A DNA stretch of 64,000 nucleotides from Bacillus sp. ISL-51 (GTDB lineage Bacteria > Bacillota > Bacilli > Bacillales > Bacillaceae), in NCBI RefSeq assembly GCF_018613535.1, contig NZ_JAGGQB010000005.1:186001-250000 (forward strand), in the 5' to 3' direction. The notes beneath the pieces were generated by a model. It searched no databases. It worked only from the letters and a program-made list of their open reading frames with translations, and was not told the origin of the DNA. This document shows positions 39,900-49,579 of the stretch, piece by piece; the stretch's first letter is position 1, and each line of letters begins with the position of its first letter. Position numbers and translations under genes: made by a program.

Positions 39900-42800
39900 T
39901 TACGCTTTTTCAATCTCAATCAGTAAATCGCCTGTTTGAATCGGTTCGCCATTTTTCACATGAATCTGCTGAATTGTTCCAGAGAATGGCGCCTGCACAG
40001 TCGTCTCCATTTTCATCGCTTCATTGATCATTAAATGATCGCCTTTATTCACCTTCGCGCCGGTTTCCGTTAACAATTTAATAACGGTCCCTGGCATTGA
40101 GGCGGCGATATGGCTCGGGTTTGTCCGATCGGCCTTTAATTTTTCCTGTACGGATGATTTGATGCTTTCATCTTTAATGACAACCTCACGCGGCTGGCCG
40201 TTCAATTCGAAATAAACGACACGCGTTGCATCAGGCTGCGGCTCTCCGATAGACACAAGCTTCACGATCAGCGTTTTTCCGCGCTCGATTTCAACTTCAA
40301 TTTCTTCGCCGAGCGTCATGCCATAGAAGAAGGTCGGCGTGTCCAAAACGGAAATGTCCCCGTAATGTTCAGCTGTTTTGACATATTCAGTGAACACTTT
40401 CGGATAAAGTGCATACGCAATAGCATCTTGATCACTCAATTCCAGCTGATGGGTTTCCTTCCATTCTTCTTTAATGCCGTCGAATGATACCGGCTCAAGC
40501 AGTTCACCCGGTCTTACCGTAATCGGCGTTTGCCCTTTAAGAATCAGTTTTTGCAGTTTTTCCGGAAATCCGCCGTGCGGCTGGCCGATCTGCCCTTTAA
40601 ACAGCTCGACAACTGAATCCGGAAAATCAAGCGTTTCGCCTTTATCATAAATATCTTGTTCTGTTAAATTATTTTGCACCATGTAAAGCGCCATATCTCC
40701 GACAACTTTAGAAGACGGCGTTACTTTGACGACATCGCCAAACATGCGGTTGACGACGCTGTACATGTCTTTTACTTCATTCCAGCGTTCGCCAAGGCCG
40801 ACGCCTTTGGCCTGCTGCTGAAGGTTGCTGTACTGTCCGCCAGGCATTTCATGGTTGTAAATTTCAGTATGAGGAGACTTCATGCCGCTTTCAAACTCAC
40901 TGTAATAATGGCGTACGGATTCCCAATACTGTGACAGTCTTTCAACATTCTGCACATTCATCTCGGGACGGCGGCTGTTTCCTTCCAGCGCATAATAAAA
41001 TCCGCTTGCGCTCGGCTGGGATGTCAAACCTGCCATCGAGCTGACAGCAACATCAACAATATCCACACCCGCTTCAACAGCTTTAGCATACAGATAGATG
41101 CCGTTGCCGCTCGTATCATGCGTATGCAGATGGACAGGAATATCAATCGCTTCCTTAAGTGCTGACACAAGCTCATATGCAGCTTGAGGCTTAAGCAAAC
41201 CGGCCATGTCCTTAATGCCGAGAATATGCGCGCCGGAAGCTTCAAGCTCCTTCGCCATTGAGAGGTAATAATTCAGATCATATTTCGTCCGGTTCTTATC
41301 AAGAATATCCCCTGTATAACAAATCGCAGCCTCCGCCACTTTGCCTGTTTCACGAACGGCATCAATGGCCAGCGTCATGCCTTTCACCCAGTTTAAGCTG
41401 TCAAATACCCGGAATACATCAATTCCCGATTCAGCTGACTGCTTCACAAATTCCTTGATGACATTGTCTGGATAGTTTGTATAGCCGACGGCGTTCGAAG
41501 AGCGGAGCAGCATTTGAAACAAAGTGTTCGGCACTTCTTTCCGGAGATCCTCCAGGCGCTTCCAAGGATCTTCTTTTAAGAAGCGGTATGCTACATCGAA
41601 TGTCGCGCCTCCCCACATCTCAAGGCTGAACAGCTCAGGCCATAATGCAGCCGTAGGATTTGCGATTCTCTTCAAATCATTTGTTCTGATTCTAGTCGCC
41701 AATAATGACTGATGGGCATCCCTGAAAGTCGTATCAGTTAAAAGAACGGACTTTTGCTCTTTTACCCAGTCCGCAAGCCCCTCTGCGCCTCTTTCATCAA
41801 GTATCTGCTTTGTTCCGTTCACAGGCTTTTCTCCGAGACCTAACGTAACGAGCTGCGGTTTATCAAATGCAGGTTTTTCTTTTTTCCCAATACCCGGAAA
41901 ACCGTTTACCGTCACATTTCCGATATAGTTGAGCATTTTCGTCCCGCGGTCCTTCTGTTTAGGGAATATGAACAATTCAGGCGTTGTGTCGATAAACGAT
42001 GTATCATACCGCCCCGTCAGAAATTTATCATGTTTTGCCACGTTTTCAAGGAACGGAATATTGGTTTTAATGCCCCTGATTCTGAATTCCTGCAGGTTGC
42101 GGACCATTTTCGCCGCAGCTTGATCAAACGTTAAAGCCCATGTCGACAGCTTAACGAGGAGGGAATCATAATAAGGCGTAATGACAGCGCCCTGGAAGCT
42201 GTTTCCCGTGTCAAGACGGACACCGAACCCTCCGCCGGATCGGTATGCCATAATTTTACCCGTGTCAGGCATAAAATCATTCAGCGGATCTTCTGTGGTC
42301 ACGCGCGATTGAATGGCATAACCGTTTGTGACGATATCTTTCTGCTGAGGGATATTGACAGCCCGGCTGTGCAGGCGGTGCCCCTGTGCGACAAGGATCT
42401 GCGTCTGCACAATATCAACGCCCGTAATCATCTCCGTAATGGTATGCTCCACTTGTACGCGTGGATTTACTTCGATAAAGAAAAATTCATTATCCGCGAC
42501 GAGAAACTCAACTGTTCCGGCATTGATATAGCCGACATTTTTCGCAAGCGCGACGGCCGCCTCACAAATCTCGTCCCTTAATTCGGTCTGCAATGAAACA
42601 CTCGGCGCGACTTCAATGACCTTTTGGTGGCGTCTTTGGACGGAACAGTCTCTTTCATACAGATGAACGACATTGCCTTCTTTATCTCCGATTACTTGCA
42701 CTTCAATATGCTTCGGATTTTCGATCAGTTTTTCAACATACACTTCGTCGTTTCCGAAAGCGGCTTTCGCCTCAGATTTGGCGCGTTCAAACGAATCTTT

Positions 42801-43346
42801 CAATTCACTTTCGCTTCTGACGATTCTCATGCCCCGGCCGCCGCCGCCAAGTGACGCTTTAATGATAAACGGATATCCGTGAACTTTTGCAAATTGTTCG
42901 ACATCTTTAAGCGTTTCAGCCGGCCCGTCACTTCCGGGAATGACTGGGATGCCGGCTTTTTCAGCCTGCTCGCGGGCCTTCACCTTGTCACCAAACATAT
43001 CTAAATGCTCTGAAGTCGGCCCGATAAATACGATGCCTTCTTCTTCGCAGCGTCTCGCAAATTGGATATTTTCAGATAAGAATCCGTAGCCCGGATGAAT
43101 GGCATCCACGCTGTTTCTTTTAGCGATTTCAATAATTCCTTCAATATCAAGATACGCATCAATCGGTTTTTTGCCTTCTCCGACAATATATGCTTCATCC
43201 GCTTTGTAGCGATGATAGGAACCGGAATCTTCTTTTGAATAAACGGCTACCGTTCTGATGTTCAACTCTGTGCACGCCCGGAAAATCCGGATCGCGATTT
43301 CTCCCCTGTTTGCTACTAACACTTTTTGGATGGACTGTTGTGACAA
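39900..43346 (-). CDS. pycA: Pyruvate carboxylase
   Basis: Biotin enzyme making oxaloacetate from pyruvate, bicarbonate and ATP, the main anaplerotic step on glucose. The 1148-residue protein has the biotin carboxylase domain (about 1-455; GGGGRGMRIV ATP loop near 165, EVNPRVQVEHT near 292), the carboxyltransferase barrel (about 530-800; TTFRDAHQS and LHTHDTSGN metal-site motifs), the allosteric linker region, and a C-terminal biotinyl domain with EAMKMET near 1110 where the central lysine carries biotin. Start TTG at 43346 after AAGGGGGAG. Confidence 0.99.
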   Translation of the reverse strand: MSQQSIQKVLVANRGEIAIRIFRACTELNIRTVAVYSKEDSGSYHRYKADEAYIVGEGKKPIDAYLDIEGIIEIAKRNSVDAIHPGYGFLSENIQFARRCEEEGIVFIGPTSEHLDMFGDKVKAREQAEKAGIPVIPGSDGPAETLKDVEQFAKVHGYPFIIKASLGGGGRGMRIVRSESELKDSFERAKSEAKAAFGNDEVYVEKLIENPKHIEVQVIGDKEGNVVHLYERDCSVQRRHQKVIEVAPSVSLQTELRDEICEAAVALAKNVGYINAGTVEFLVADNEFFFIEVNPRVQVEHTITEMITGVDIVQTQILVAQGHRLHSRAVNIPQQKDIVTNGYAIQSRVTTEDPLNDFMPDTGKIMAYRSGGGFGVRLDTGNSFQGAVITPYYDSLLVKLSTWALTFDQAAAKMVRNLQEFRIRGIKTNIPFLENVAKHDKFLTGRYDTSFIDTTPELFIFPKQKDRGTKMLNYIGNVTVNGFPGIGKKEKPAFDKPQLVTLGLGEKPVNGTKQILDERGAEGLADWVKEQKSVLLTDTTFRDAHQSLLATRIRTNDLKRIANPTAALWPELFSLEMWGGATFDVAYRFLKEDPWKRLEDLRKEVPNTLFQMLLRSSNAVGYTNYPDNVIKEFVKQSAESGIDVFRVFDSLNWVKGMTLAIDAVRETGKVAEAAICYTGDILDKNRTKYDLNYYLSMAKELEASGAHILGIKDMAGLLKPQAAYELVSALKEAIDIPVHLHTHDTSGNGIYLYAKAVEAGVDIVDVAVSSMAGLTSQPSASGFYYALEGNSRRPEMNVQNVERLSQYWESVRHYYSEFESGMKSPHTEIYNHEMPGGQYSNLQQQAKGVGLGERWNEVKDMYSVVNRMFGDVVKVTPSSKVVGDMALYMVQNNLTEQDIYDKGETLDFPDSVVELFKGQIGQPHGGFPEKLQKLILKGQTPITVRPGELLEPVSFDGIKEEWKETHQLELSDQDAIAYALYPKVFTEYVKTAEHYGDISVLDTPTFFYGMTLGEEIEVEIERGKTLIVKLVSIGEPQPDATRVVYFELNGQPREVVIKDESIKSSVQEKLKADRTNPSHIAASMPGTVIKLLTETGAKVNKGDHLMINEAMKMETTVQAPFSGTIQQIHVKNGEPIQTGDLLIEIEKA

Positions 43347-43422
43347 ACTTCTCTCCCCCTTGGCCTAAATAAATATGTACTTTATAATAAAGGAATATCC
43401 TCCCCGTGTATACATTTGTTTT

Positions 43423-44634
43423 TTACAGATACACAGTTTTTTCCGCCTGTCTTCTTTGGCTTCCCTTCGGCAGAACAGGTTCCCTCTTTTTCTTTTTTTC
43501 TGAGTACTTCACATGCATACTTACATTCACTAAAATCCCCGCGCTCGTTAATAATAAGAGCAATGATGACCCTCCGTAACTGATAAACGGAAGCGGAACT
43601 CCGGTGATCGGAATTAAACCGCTCACACCGCCGAGATTAATAAAAGATTGGATAGCAATCATGCTTGAAATTCCAATTGCCAAAAGGCTTCCGAACGGAT
43701 CTTCACATTTCCTGGCAATATAAAACCCTTTTAACACGACAAAACCGAGTAATAGGATAACAAACAAGACACCGAAAATGCCTAGTTCTTCTGAAATGAC
43801 TGCCATAATAAAGTCAGTATGTGATTCAGGCAGGTATCCGTATTTTTGAATACTTTCACCTAGGCCGAGTCCGAAAAATCCGCCTGAGCCGATCGCATAA
43901 TACGAGTTTACAATTTGCAGGCCGGACGTGCTCGCATATTTGAATGGGTTTTCAAGGCTTTCAAACCGGCTTAAACGCCCCGGTGTTAATATGCTGTCCC
44001 AATTCAAATAAATAAGCGGGCTGACAAGAAGCAAGACGATTCCCGCCATCACGACAAGCCTGAGCAGTGTTTTGCCGCTGAAGCCCGAGCAAAGAATGAC
44101 GCAGAGCGCAATTAAACCGATAATCATCGCGGTTCCGAAGTCAGGCTGGATGGCAATAAGCGCGCAAACGACAACGGTAACGATCACCGGAGGCGCAATC
44201 CCCGTTAAAAGCTGGTCAATATAGCTTTGTTTTTTTGCATAAACAGCCGCAAGATACAAAATAAGCGTCAGCTTTACAAATTCCCCCGGCTGAATGGCCA
44301 TTCCGCCTATTTTAAACCAGCTTTGCGCGTTTCCGGCAACATGTCCGAAAACAAACAGCGCGCACAGCGCAGCCAATGAGGCGAGCAATATAAATTTTTG
44401 AATTTTTTGGTGGGCCAGCACTTTGTAAGGAAATACGGCCATGATGATAAACAAAACGCTCCCTGCAATGAAAGCAAACAGCTGCCGTTTAAAGAAATAA
44501 TCACTGCTCACCCCATAGCGCGAAACAGCGGTAATCATACTTGAGCTGTATACCATCAACAGTCCGAAACTGCACAGCAAAATGATAGCGCATATCAATG
44601 AATAATCGTAAGATTTTAACATTCTTTTAAACAT
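43423..44634 (-). CDS. ftsW: Cell division SEDS glycosyltransferase FtsW
   Basis: Septal peptidoglycan polymerase, partner of PBP2B (13795-15924). The 403-residue protein has about ten membrane helices and the SEDS motifs NAQSWFKIGGMAIQPGEFVK near residue 105, QPDFGTA near 165, and the C-terminal TGVPLPFISYGGSS near 355, then a basic cytoplasmic tail. It is paralogous to SpoVE. It lies 76 bases after pycA start on the same strand; old name ylaO. Confidence 0.96.
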   Translation of the reverse strand: MFKRMLKSYDYSLICAIILLCSFGLLMVYSSSMITAVSRYGVSSDYFFKRQLFAFIAGSVLFIIMAVFPYKVLAHQKIQKFILLASLAALCALFVFGHVAGNAQSWFKIGGMAIQPGEFVKLTLILYLAAVYAKKQSYIDQLLTGIAPPVIVTVVVCALIAIQPDFGTAMIIGLIALCVILCSGFSGKTLLRLVVMAGIVLLLVSPLIYLNWDSILTPGRLSRFESLENPFKYASTSGLQIVNSYYAIGSGGFFGLGLGESIQKYGYLPESHTDFIMAVISEELGIFGVLFVILLLGFVVLKGFYIARKCEDPFGSLLAIGISSMIAIQSFINLGGVSGLIPITGVPLPFISYGGSSLLLLLTSAGILVNVSMHVKYSEKKKKREPVLPKGSQRRQAEKTVYL

Positions 44635-44802
44635 AACATCCTCTTTCCTGCTTAAAGCTTACGTTTAATACTTATTGCGTATTATATTTTACTATAATTC
44701 ATATACAATTTACGCAGTTTCTTTATAGTTTTTCGGATGAAATGCAGATTAAGAGACCGTCTCTTGAAAAAAAGGTGTAAAAAAACGTTTACGGTTATAA
44801 AA

Positions 44803-44831
44803 AAACCCAAACCGTTGAAAAGTTTGAGTTT
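44803..44831 (-). terminator. ylaN terminator
   Basis: AAACTCAAAC / GTTTGGGTTT hairpin followed by TTTTTTATAA on the minus strand, 6 bases after ylaN. Confidence 0.75.
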
Positions 44832-44837
44832 GATCAT

Positions 44838-45119
44838 TTATTTTCCTGTAAACGCGTCATGCAAAGCGGACAGTTCTCTTTCCAATCTGTCCAGCAGTTC
44901 TTTTCCGTCGTTTTCATCAACTAATCCCAGGCGGACAGCAAAATCGATTTCCCTCGACAGTCCGAACATCTGAGTATCCAAAACCTCTTCATAAAGAGGA
45001 CATTGAGGCATCGTTAAGTTATCCATTTGTACTCGGATCAGCTTCAAAATCTTCTCAGCATCTAGCTTCAACAGCTCAAATGCTTTCTGCTGATGGTCAA
45101 CTATAATCTCTGAAGCCAA
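44838..45119 (-). CDS. ylaN: UPF0358 protein YlaN, Fur-linked iron protein
   Basis: 93-residue helical protein from TTG at 45119 ([17 protein letters not shown]), matching B. subtilis YlaN. Recent work links YlaN to iron homeostasis through the repressor Fur; that role is from the literature, not visible here. No cysteine pair beyond the single MPQCPLYEE. It stands alone between ftsW and glsA2. Confidence 0.93.
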   Translation of the reverse strand: MASEIIVDHQQKAFELLKLDAEKILKLIRVQMDNLTMPQCPLYEEVLDTQMFGLSREIDFAVRLGLVDENDGKELLDRLERELSALHDAFTGK

Positions 45120-45227
45120 AAGTATCCCTCCGTTCCCCAGGCGAGTACCTAATTCTTCTATTTATCATAAAGGGTATCAGCTGAAATTGCAAGAGGATTT
45201 AAGCTGATGTTATGATAAAAAAATGTT

Positions 45228-46157
45228 TTAAAAAATACTCAGCCTGTATATCTCAGACATGATTTCCAGAAGCTTCACACCCGCTATACTGTTGCCTTTT
45301 TCGTCCAGCGCCGGGCCGAAAATCCCGATGCCGAAGTTATAAGGCGAAATACCCATGATCCCCCCTGATACGCCGCTTTTCGCCGGGATGCCGACTTTGA
45401 TCGCAAACTCTCCGCTCGCATTGTACATGCCGCATGTCACCATAAAGGTTTTACAAATTCTTGCGACATCTTTTGAGATGACCTGCTCTCCCGTCTCCGG
45501 ATGCTTTCCGTCAAGTGCGAATACGCAGCCGATTTTGGCTAAATCCAGGCTGGTCATCTCAATTGCACATTGCTTCGTATACAGGTCCATCACCTCTTCA
45601 ACATCGCCTTCGAAAATATCATATTGCTTCATGTAATAGCACATCGCGCGATTAATCATCGAGGAGCGGAATTCTGATTCTGCTACGTGCTTGCAGTATG
45701 TAATATCAGGATTGTTCGCAAGCCTTCTGATAAATCCGAGCAAATAATCCAGACTTTCTTTCGCAGACTGTCCCTTAATTAAACTTGTGACCACAAGGGC
45801 GCCCGCATTAATCATCGGATTTAAAGGCTTGCTCGGATTCACGGTCTCAAGCTTAATAATGGAATTAAACGGGTCTCCCGTCGGCTCCTGCCCCACATAG
45901 CTGAATACCTTTTCTTTCCCGTAATCCATTAATACAAGCGCAAGAGTAAGCACCTTCGAAATACTCTGCAGCGTAAATGTTTGATCATCATCGCCTGCCG
46001 ACAGACATGTATTTTCCGCATGATAAATTGTGACGGAAAGGCTGTTTTTCTCCGATTCAGCCAAAGCCGGAATGTAGTCGGCGACCATGCCTTTCTCGGT
46101 CATTTTTTTCGCTTCCTGAACTAACGCCTCCAGCTCCCGGTTATGCCGGCACACCAT
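45228..46157 (-). CDS. glsA2: Glutaminase GlsA2
   Basis: Hydrolyses glutamine to glutamate and ammonia (B. subtilis ylaM). The start MVCRHNRELEALVQEAKK at 46157 follows GTGAGG; the longer frame upstream crosses the divergent ylaL start. The 309-residue protein is a beta-lactamase-fold serine glutaminase with the SxxK motif (LQSISKVLT near residue 65), NPMINAGALV near 112, the conserved tyrosine-lysine region EVISKD-type stretch (VISKDVARICK) and GIPAKSGVSGGIMG near 255. Confidence 0.96.
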   Translation of the reverse strand: MVCRHNRELEALVQEAKKMTEKGMVADYIPALAESEKNSLSVTIYHAENTCLSAGDDDQTFTLQSISKVLTLALVLMDYGKEKVFSYVGQEPTGDPFNSIIKLETVNPSKPLNPMINAGALVVTSLIKGQSAKESLDYLLGFIRRLANNPDITYCKHVAESEFRSSMINRAMCYYMKQYDIFEGDVEEVMDLYTKQCAIEMTSLDLAKIGCVFALDGKHPETGEQVISKDVARICKTFMVTCGMYNASGEFAIKVGIPAKSGVSGGIMGISPYNFGIGIFGPALDEKGNSIAGVKLLEIMSEIYRLSIF

Positions 46158-46260
46158 CTCGATCATCCTCACTTCGCTGCCTTCTTTACATCTAATTTGT
46201 GACGCAAAGTGACAATTCATGCGAAAACTTTTATACTTTAGATAAAAGGGGGGCTTCACC

Positions 46261-46737
46261 ATGAGCGTTATTCAAGTTAAAGGAAATGTAACATACCCAA
46301 TTACAATTGACCCGAGTGTCTGGATTTTTGATGACCGCAAGTTTCCGTTTGAGAAACAGCAGCCCGTTCATCCAGACGGCACGGCTGAAACGGATGAACA
46401 TACGATTGATACAGAGCGTGTGATCAGAGAAGGGCGCATTTCGCCGCCGACATTAAAAAGCGAAAAACGCTTTGAAAAGGAAAAGCTGATGAACGGCAGT
46501 TTCGCAATGAAGCTGGGCGCGGTTTTATTAAACGCGGAACCGAAAGAAAGCGCTGTCCGATGCGTCTTTATTTCAGACTCAAAGAGAACCGCCGTACCGC
46601 TGGAAAAGGCGCTTGAAAGCATCGCTCATTTCAGCGAAGCGGGCAAGCCGCTCCAAGACGGCGGTCCCATCCATATTTATGTGGACGAAAACTTTGATGA
46701 GCCGATAACCGGCGTAAAAGAAATCGAAGTCCTATAG
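46261..46737 (+). CDS. ylaL: Conserved protein YlaL
   Basis: 158-residue protein of unknown function matching B. subtilis YlaL. Start ATG at 46261 after AAGGGGGG. No signal or membrane segment; N-terminus [20 protein letters not shown] and C-terminus [20 protein letters not shown] look like a beta-rich cytoplasmic fold. It is divergent from glsA2 and its stop overlaps the 3' end of the opposing phoH-like gene. Confidence 0.88.
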   Translation: MSVIQVKGNVTYPITIDPSVWIFDDRKFPFEKQQPVHPDGTAETDEHTIDTERVIREGRISPPTLKSEKRFEKEKLMNGSFAMKLGAVLLNAEPKESAVRCVFISDSKRTAVPLEKALESIAHFSEAGKPLQDGGPIHIYVDENFDEPITGVKEIEVL

Positions 46738-48060
46738 CAAATCGGCTGCCAGCTGGGCAAGGCCGGACCTTTCGCCTTTCACAAGCTTGACGCTGCCTGA
46801 AACGGTTTGTCCTTTAAACCGTTCCACAACATAAGCAAGTCCGTTATTTAAACTGTCTAAATATGGGTGATCTATTTGCTCCGGATCGCCCATCAGGACA
46901 ATTTTGCTGCCCTCACCGACCCTTGTCAAAAGCGTTTTCACCTCATGCCTCGTCAGATTTTGCGCCTCATCAATAATAATAAATTGATCCGGAATGCTTC
47001 TTCCCCGGATGTATGTCAGCGCCTCGACCTGAATCGAACCGATACCGGCCAAAATCGCTTCAAGCTCACCCGGCTTTTTCGCATTGAACAAAAATTCAAG
47101 ATTATCGAATATCGGCTGCATCCAAGGCTTAAGCTTTTCCTCTTTTTCACCCGGCAAATATCCAATATCCTTCCCTACCGGAACGATCGGCCGTGCGACG
47201 ATCAGCTTTTTATAAATACCTAAATCCTCCGTTTGTAAAAGCCCCGCAGCGAGGGCGAGCAGAGTTTTCCCGGTTCCCGCTTTACCTATTAATGTAACAA
47301 GCGGAATATCTTCCCGCAGCAAGAGTTCAATCGCCATTGTCTGCTGGACGTTTCTCGGTCTGATCCCCCACACATGTTCATCATCGAAGACAAGTCTTTT
47401 TACGGCTTCTCCCTTTTTATCAGCAATGCCGACCGCAGACGAAGAGCCCCCCAATTCATCCTTCATCAGCACAAATTGATTTGGGTAAAACTGATGCTGA
47501 GGCAGCTCTTGCACGGTGATTTGTTTGTTTTTGTAAAACGATGTGAACAGCTCTTTATTCATGTATACATCTTTGTATCCGCTGTAGACTGCATCATGAT
47601 CAACGACTCTGTCGTTTAAAAAATCCTCAGCCAAAAGCCCGATGGCATCCGCCTTCACTCTGACAAGCACATCTTTGCTGACCAGGATGACGAGGCGCCC
47701 GTTTTCCTTTGTTTCTTCTTCAAGGCTTAAATTTTTTGCCACCGCCAGAATACGGTTGTCATTTGTTTTTTCAATAAAAATTTCTTGGAGCTGATGAAAT
47801 GATCGGTGGTTCAGTTCAATTCTGATCGTTCCTCCGCTTTCAAGCGGAACTTTTTCATGCAGCCTTCCTTTTTGCCTGAGTCCGTCTATCAGCTTAGATA
47901 CGTGCCTCGCATTCCTTCCGACCTCGTCCATATACCGCTTTTTTGAATCGACCTCTTCGAGCACAACGGCAGGGATGACAACTTCGTGTTCTTCAAAGGA
48001 AAAAATGGCGTTAGGATCCTGCAATAGTACATTCGTATCTAACACATAAATTTTACTCAA
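46732..48060 (-). CDS. ylaK: PIN-PhoH family ATPase YlaK
   Basis: 442-residue protein joining an N-terminal PIN nuclease domain (about 1-130; acidic DTNVLLQDP and [10 protein letters not shown]) to a C-terminal PhoH ATPase/helicase domain with Walker [16 protein letters not shown] near residue 258 and Walker [11 protein letters not shown] near 365. PIN-PhoH proteins are RNA-acting toxin-like or RNA-processing enzymes in other bacteria; the B. subtilis role is not established to my knowledge. Stop codon overlaps that of convergent ylaL. Confidence 0.93.
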   Translation of the reverse strand: MSKIYVLDTNVLLQDPNAIFSFEEHEVVIPAVVLEEVDSKKRYMDEVGRNARHVSKLIDGLRQKGRLHEKVPLESGGTIRIELNHRSFHQLQEIFIEKTNDNRILAVAKNLSLEEETKENGRLVILVSKDVLVRVKADAIGLLAEDFLNDRVVDHDAVYSGYKDVYMNKELFTSFYKNKQITVQELPQHQFYPNQFVLMKDELGGSSSAVGIADKKGEAVKRLVFDDEHVWGIRPRNVQQTMAIELLLREDIPLVTLIGKAGTGKTLLALAAGLLQTEDLGIYKKLIVARPIVPVGKDIGYLPGEKEEKLKPWMQPIFDNLEFLFNAKKPGELEAILAGIGSIQVEALTYIRGRSIPDQFIIIDEAQNLTRHEVKTLLTRVGEGSKIVLMGDPEQIDHPYLDSLNNGLAYVVERFKGQTVSGSVKLVKGERSGLAQLAADLL

Positions 48061-48215
48061 GTCTCAGCCTCCTGATATAAGGATCAAAGCCCAGCATATG
48101 CTTCTCTTCAGTTGAAAAACGGAGATGCCTGCTAAAATATATGTTTTGGTGAATAAAGATAGAAGGTTAATTCAACAATAAAATAAATGAAAGCATTAAA
48201 GGAGGGAATCTGTCA

Positions 48216-48839
48216 GTGCGAATTCTTTTCATTATCATACAAGCTCTTTTCATTTTGACAGGCTGCAACGCTGTACAGGACGGGCGGGACCGCGCCGCTC
48301 AAAATGAATCAGCCAATCAGCAGGAAACAAAACCGATTCATGTCAAAAATACGGCTTCTGATACAAATAACAATCCAGGCCGGACAGACATCGCCAGACA
48401 TCTTGTTGAGGTAACGGAAAAAATCCCCGGTATAACAGACGCGACTGCGGTTGTTCTCGGACGGTATTCCGTTGTCGGAATCGATGTTGAGGATAATTTA
48501 GAAAGAAGCAAAGTGGAAACCATTAAATATACCGTGGCCCAAGCATTAAAAAATGATCCTTACGGCGCAAATGCCGTTGTGGTCGCCGATCCTGATACAG
48601 TCGCCCGATTAAAAGGAATGGGCAAGGATATTAAGGCTGGCCGCCCTGTCTCAGGCATTTTGGATGAACTCGCCGCCATTGTCGGCCGGGTGCTGCCGGA
48701 AGTGCCAAACAATGTGACGGACAATGAGAAAGAATCACCGACAAAATCAAATAATGATCAGCTTAACCAAAAGGACCAAAACAAGTTACAGCAAGAACAG
48801 AACGATCAATCGGATCATCATATGAAAAACCGGCAGTAA
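48216..48839 (+). CDS. ylaJ: YhcN/YlaJ family sporulation lipoprotein YlaJ
   Basis: 207-residue lipoprotein: GTG start at 48216 after AAAGGAGGG, signal peptide and lipobox ILTGC at residues 11-15. The mature part has the YhcN/YlaJ domain (DIARHLVEVTEKIPGITDATAVVLG to about 165), followed by a Asn/Gln/Lys-rich low-complexity tail. Relatives are made during sporulation and affect germination or outgrowth; the exact role here is unknown. Confidence 0.92.
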   Translation: MRILFIIIQALFILTGCNAVQDGRDRAAQNESANQQETKPIHVKNTASDTNNNPGRTDIARHLVEVTEKIPGITDATAVVLGRYSVVGIDVEDNLERSKVETIKYTVAQALKNDPYGANAVVVADPDTVARLKGMGKDIKAGRPVSGILDELAAIVGRVLPEVPNNVTDNEKESPTKSNNDQLNQKDQNKLQQEQNDQSDHHMKNRQ

Positions 48840-48841
48840 GA

Positions 48842-48880
48842 AACAACGCCCTGCACATATGCCGGGCGTTGTTTTCTTTT
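48842..48880 (+). terminator. ylaJ terminator
   Basis: AACAACGCCC / GGGCGTTGTT stem with a 12-base loop, then TTCTTTTCTTCTTC. Confidence 0.8.
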
Positions 48881-48951
48881 CTTCTTCTTATTTTGGCCCC
48901 CGGCGGATCCGTGTTATAATGCTTGTCATAGTGAAAGAGGTGAAAAAATCA

Positions 48952-49161
48952 ATGAGAGTAAAATGTTCCATTTGCGACAAACTTGAACAAATTGATGATG
49001 AAACACTGACAGCCAAACGCCTCCGCAACCGCCCGATTCATACATATATGTGCCGGGAATGCCATGATCGAATCAAAATCAAGACAGAGGCGCGGCTGAA
49101 AACCGGACATTTCTCCTTTCATCCCGGACAAAAAGCGAAAAAAGATAAAGTGAAAAAATAG
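48952..49161 (+). CDS. ylaI: Zinc-ribbon protein YlaI (DUF2197)
   Basis: 69 residues from ATG at 48952 (MRVKCSICDKLEQ), after AAAGAGGTG. Two CxxC pairs (CSIC and CREC) form a zinc ribbon; the C-terminal part is Lys-rich (KAKKDKVKK). TATAAT lies at 48915-48920 upstream, with a weak -35. Matches B. subtilis YlaI; function unknown. Confidence 0.92.
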   Translation: MRVKCSICDKLEQIDDETLTAKRLRNRPIHTYMCRECHDRIKIKTEARLKTGHFSFHPGQKAKKDKVKK

Positions 49162-49169
49162 ATCGAAAT

Positions 49170-49205
49170 AAAAATGACCCCGCCGGGAGGCAAGGTCATT
49201 TTTTT
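49170..49205. terminator. Bidirectional terminator between ylaI and ylaH
   Basis: AAAAATGACC / GGTCATTTTT hairpin with a 14-base loop between convergent stops. Confidence 0.85.
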
Positions 49206-49524
49206 ATTGCGGTTTAGCTGACTGTCCTTTTTTTGACTGGTGCAGTCGGATTTTGTAGATTATCAAAATCAAGGCGGCGACAACCAAGCCCTCCCCTACC
49301 GGCAAAAAGACACCGAAAAAGGTCAGCACAGTGCAGCCGAGCACAAGAAAAAGATAAACGGCCGCAGCCTTTAAAACCGGCAGCCGTTTGGCAAAGCCCA
49401 GTTTAAACACAATCACCGAAAGCACAACTATCGTTCCGTATAACAGCCACATCCCCGTCAGCGGATGCTGATCCACTTGATAAAGAGCTGCAAAGAACGA
49501 CAGCCGTTCGCTCACTTCATTCAA
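49204..49524 (-). CDS. ylaH: Membrane protein YlaH
   Basis: 106-residue protein with three membrane segments (about 22-40, 50-68 and 70-88), a short N-terminal cytoplasmic or external helix and a basic C-terminus ([11 protein letters not shown]). Matches B. subtilis YlaH; function unknown. It follows typA by 55 bases with no terminator visible, so it may be co-transcribed with it. Confidence 0.9.
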   Translation of the reverse strand: MNEVSERLSFFAALYQVDQHPLTGMWLLYGTIVVLSVIVFKLGFAKRLPVLKAAAVYLFLVLGCTVLTFFGVFLPVGEGLVVAALILIIYKIRLHQSKKGQSAKPQ

Positions 49525-49579
49525 AAAGATTCCCTCCCCTTTTACGTTCGGGTTCTATCTTTTCAAATTCTGCAAGTGA

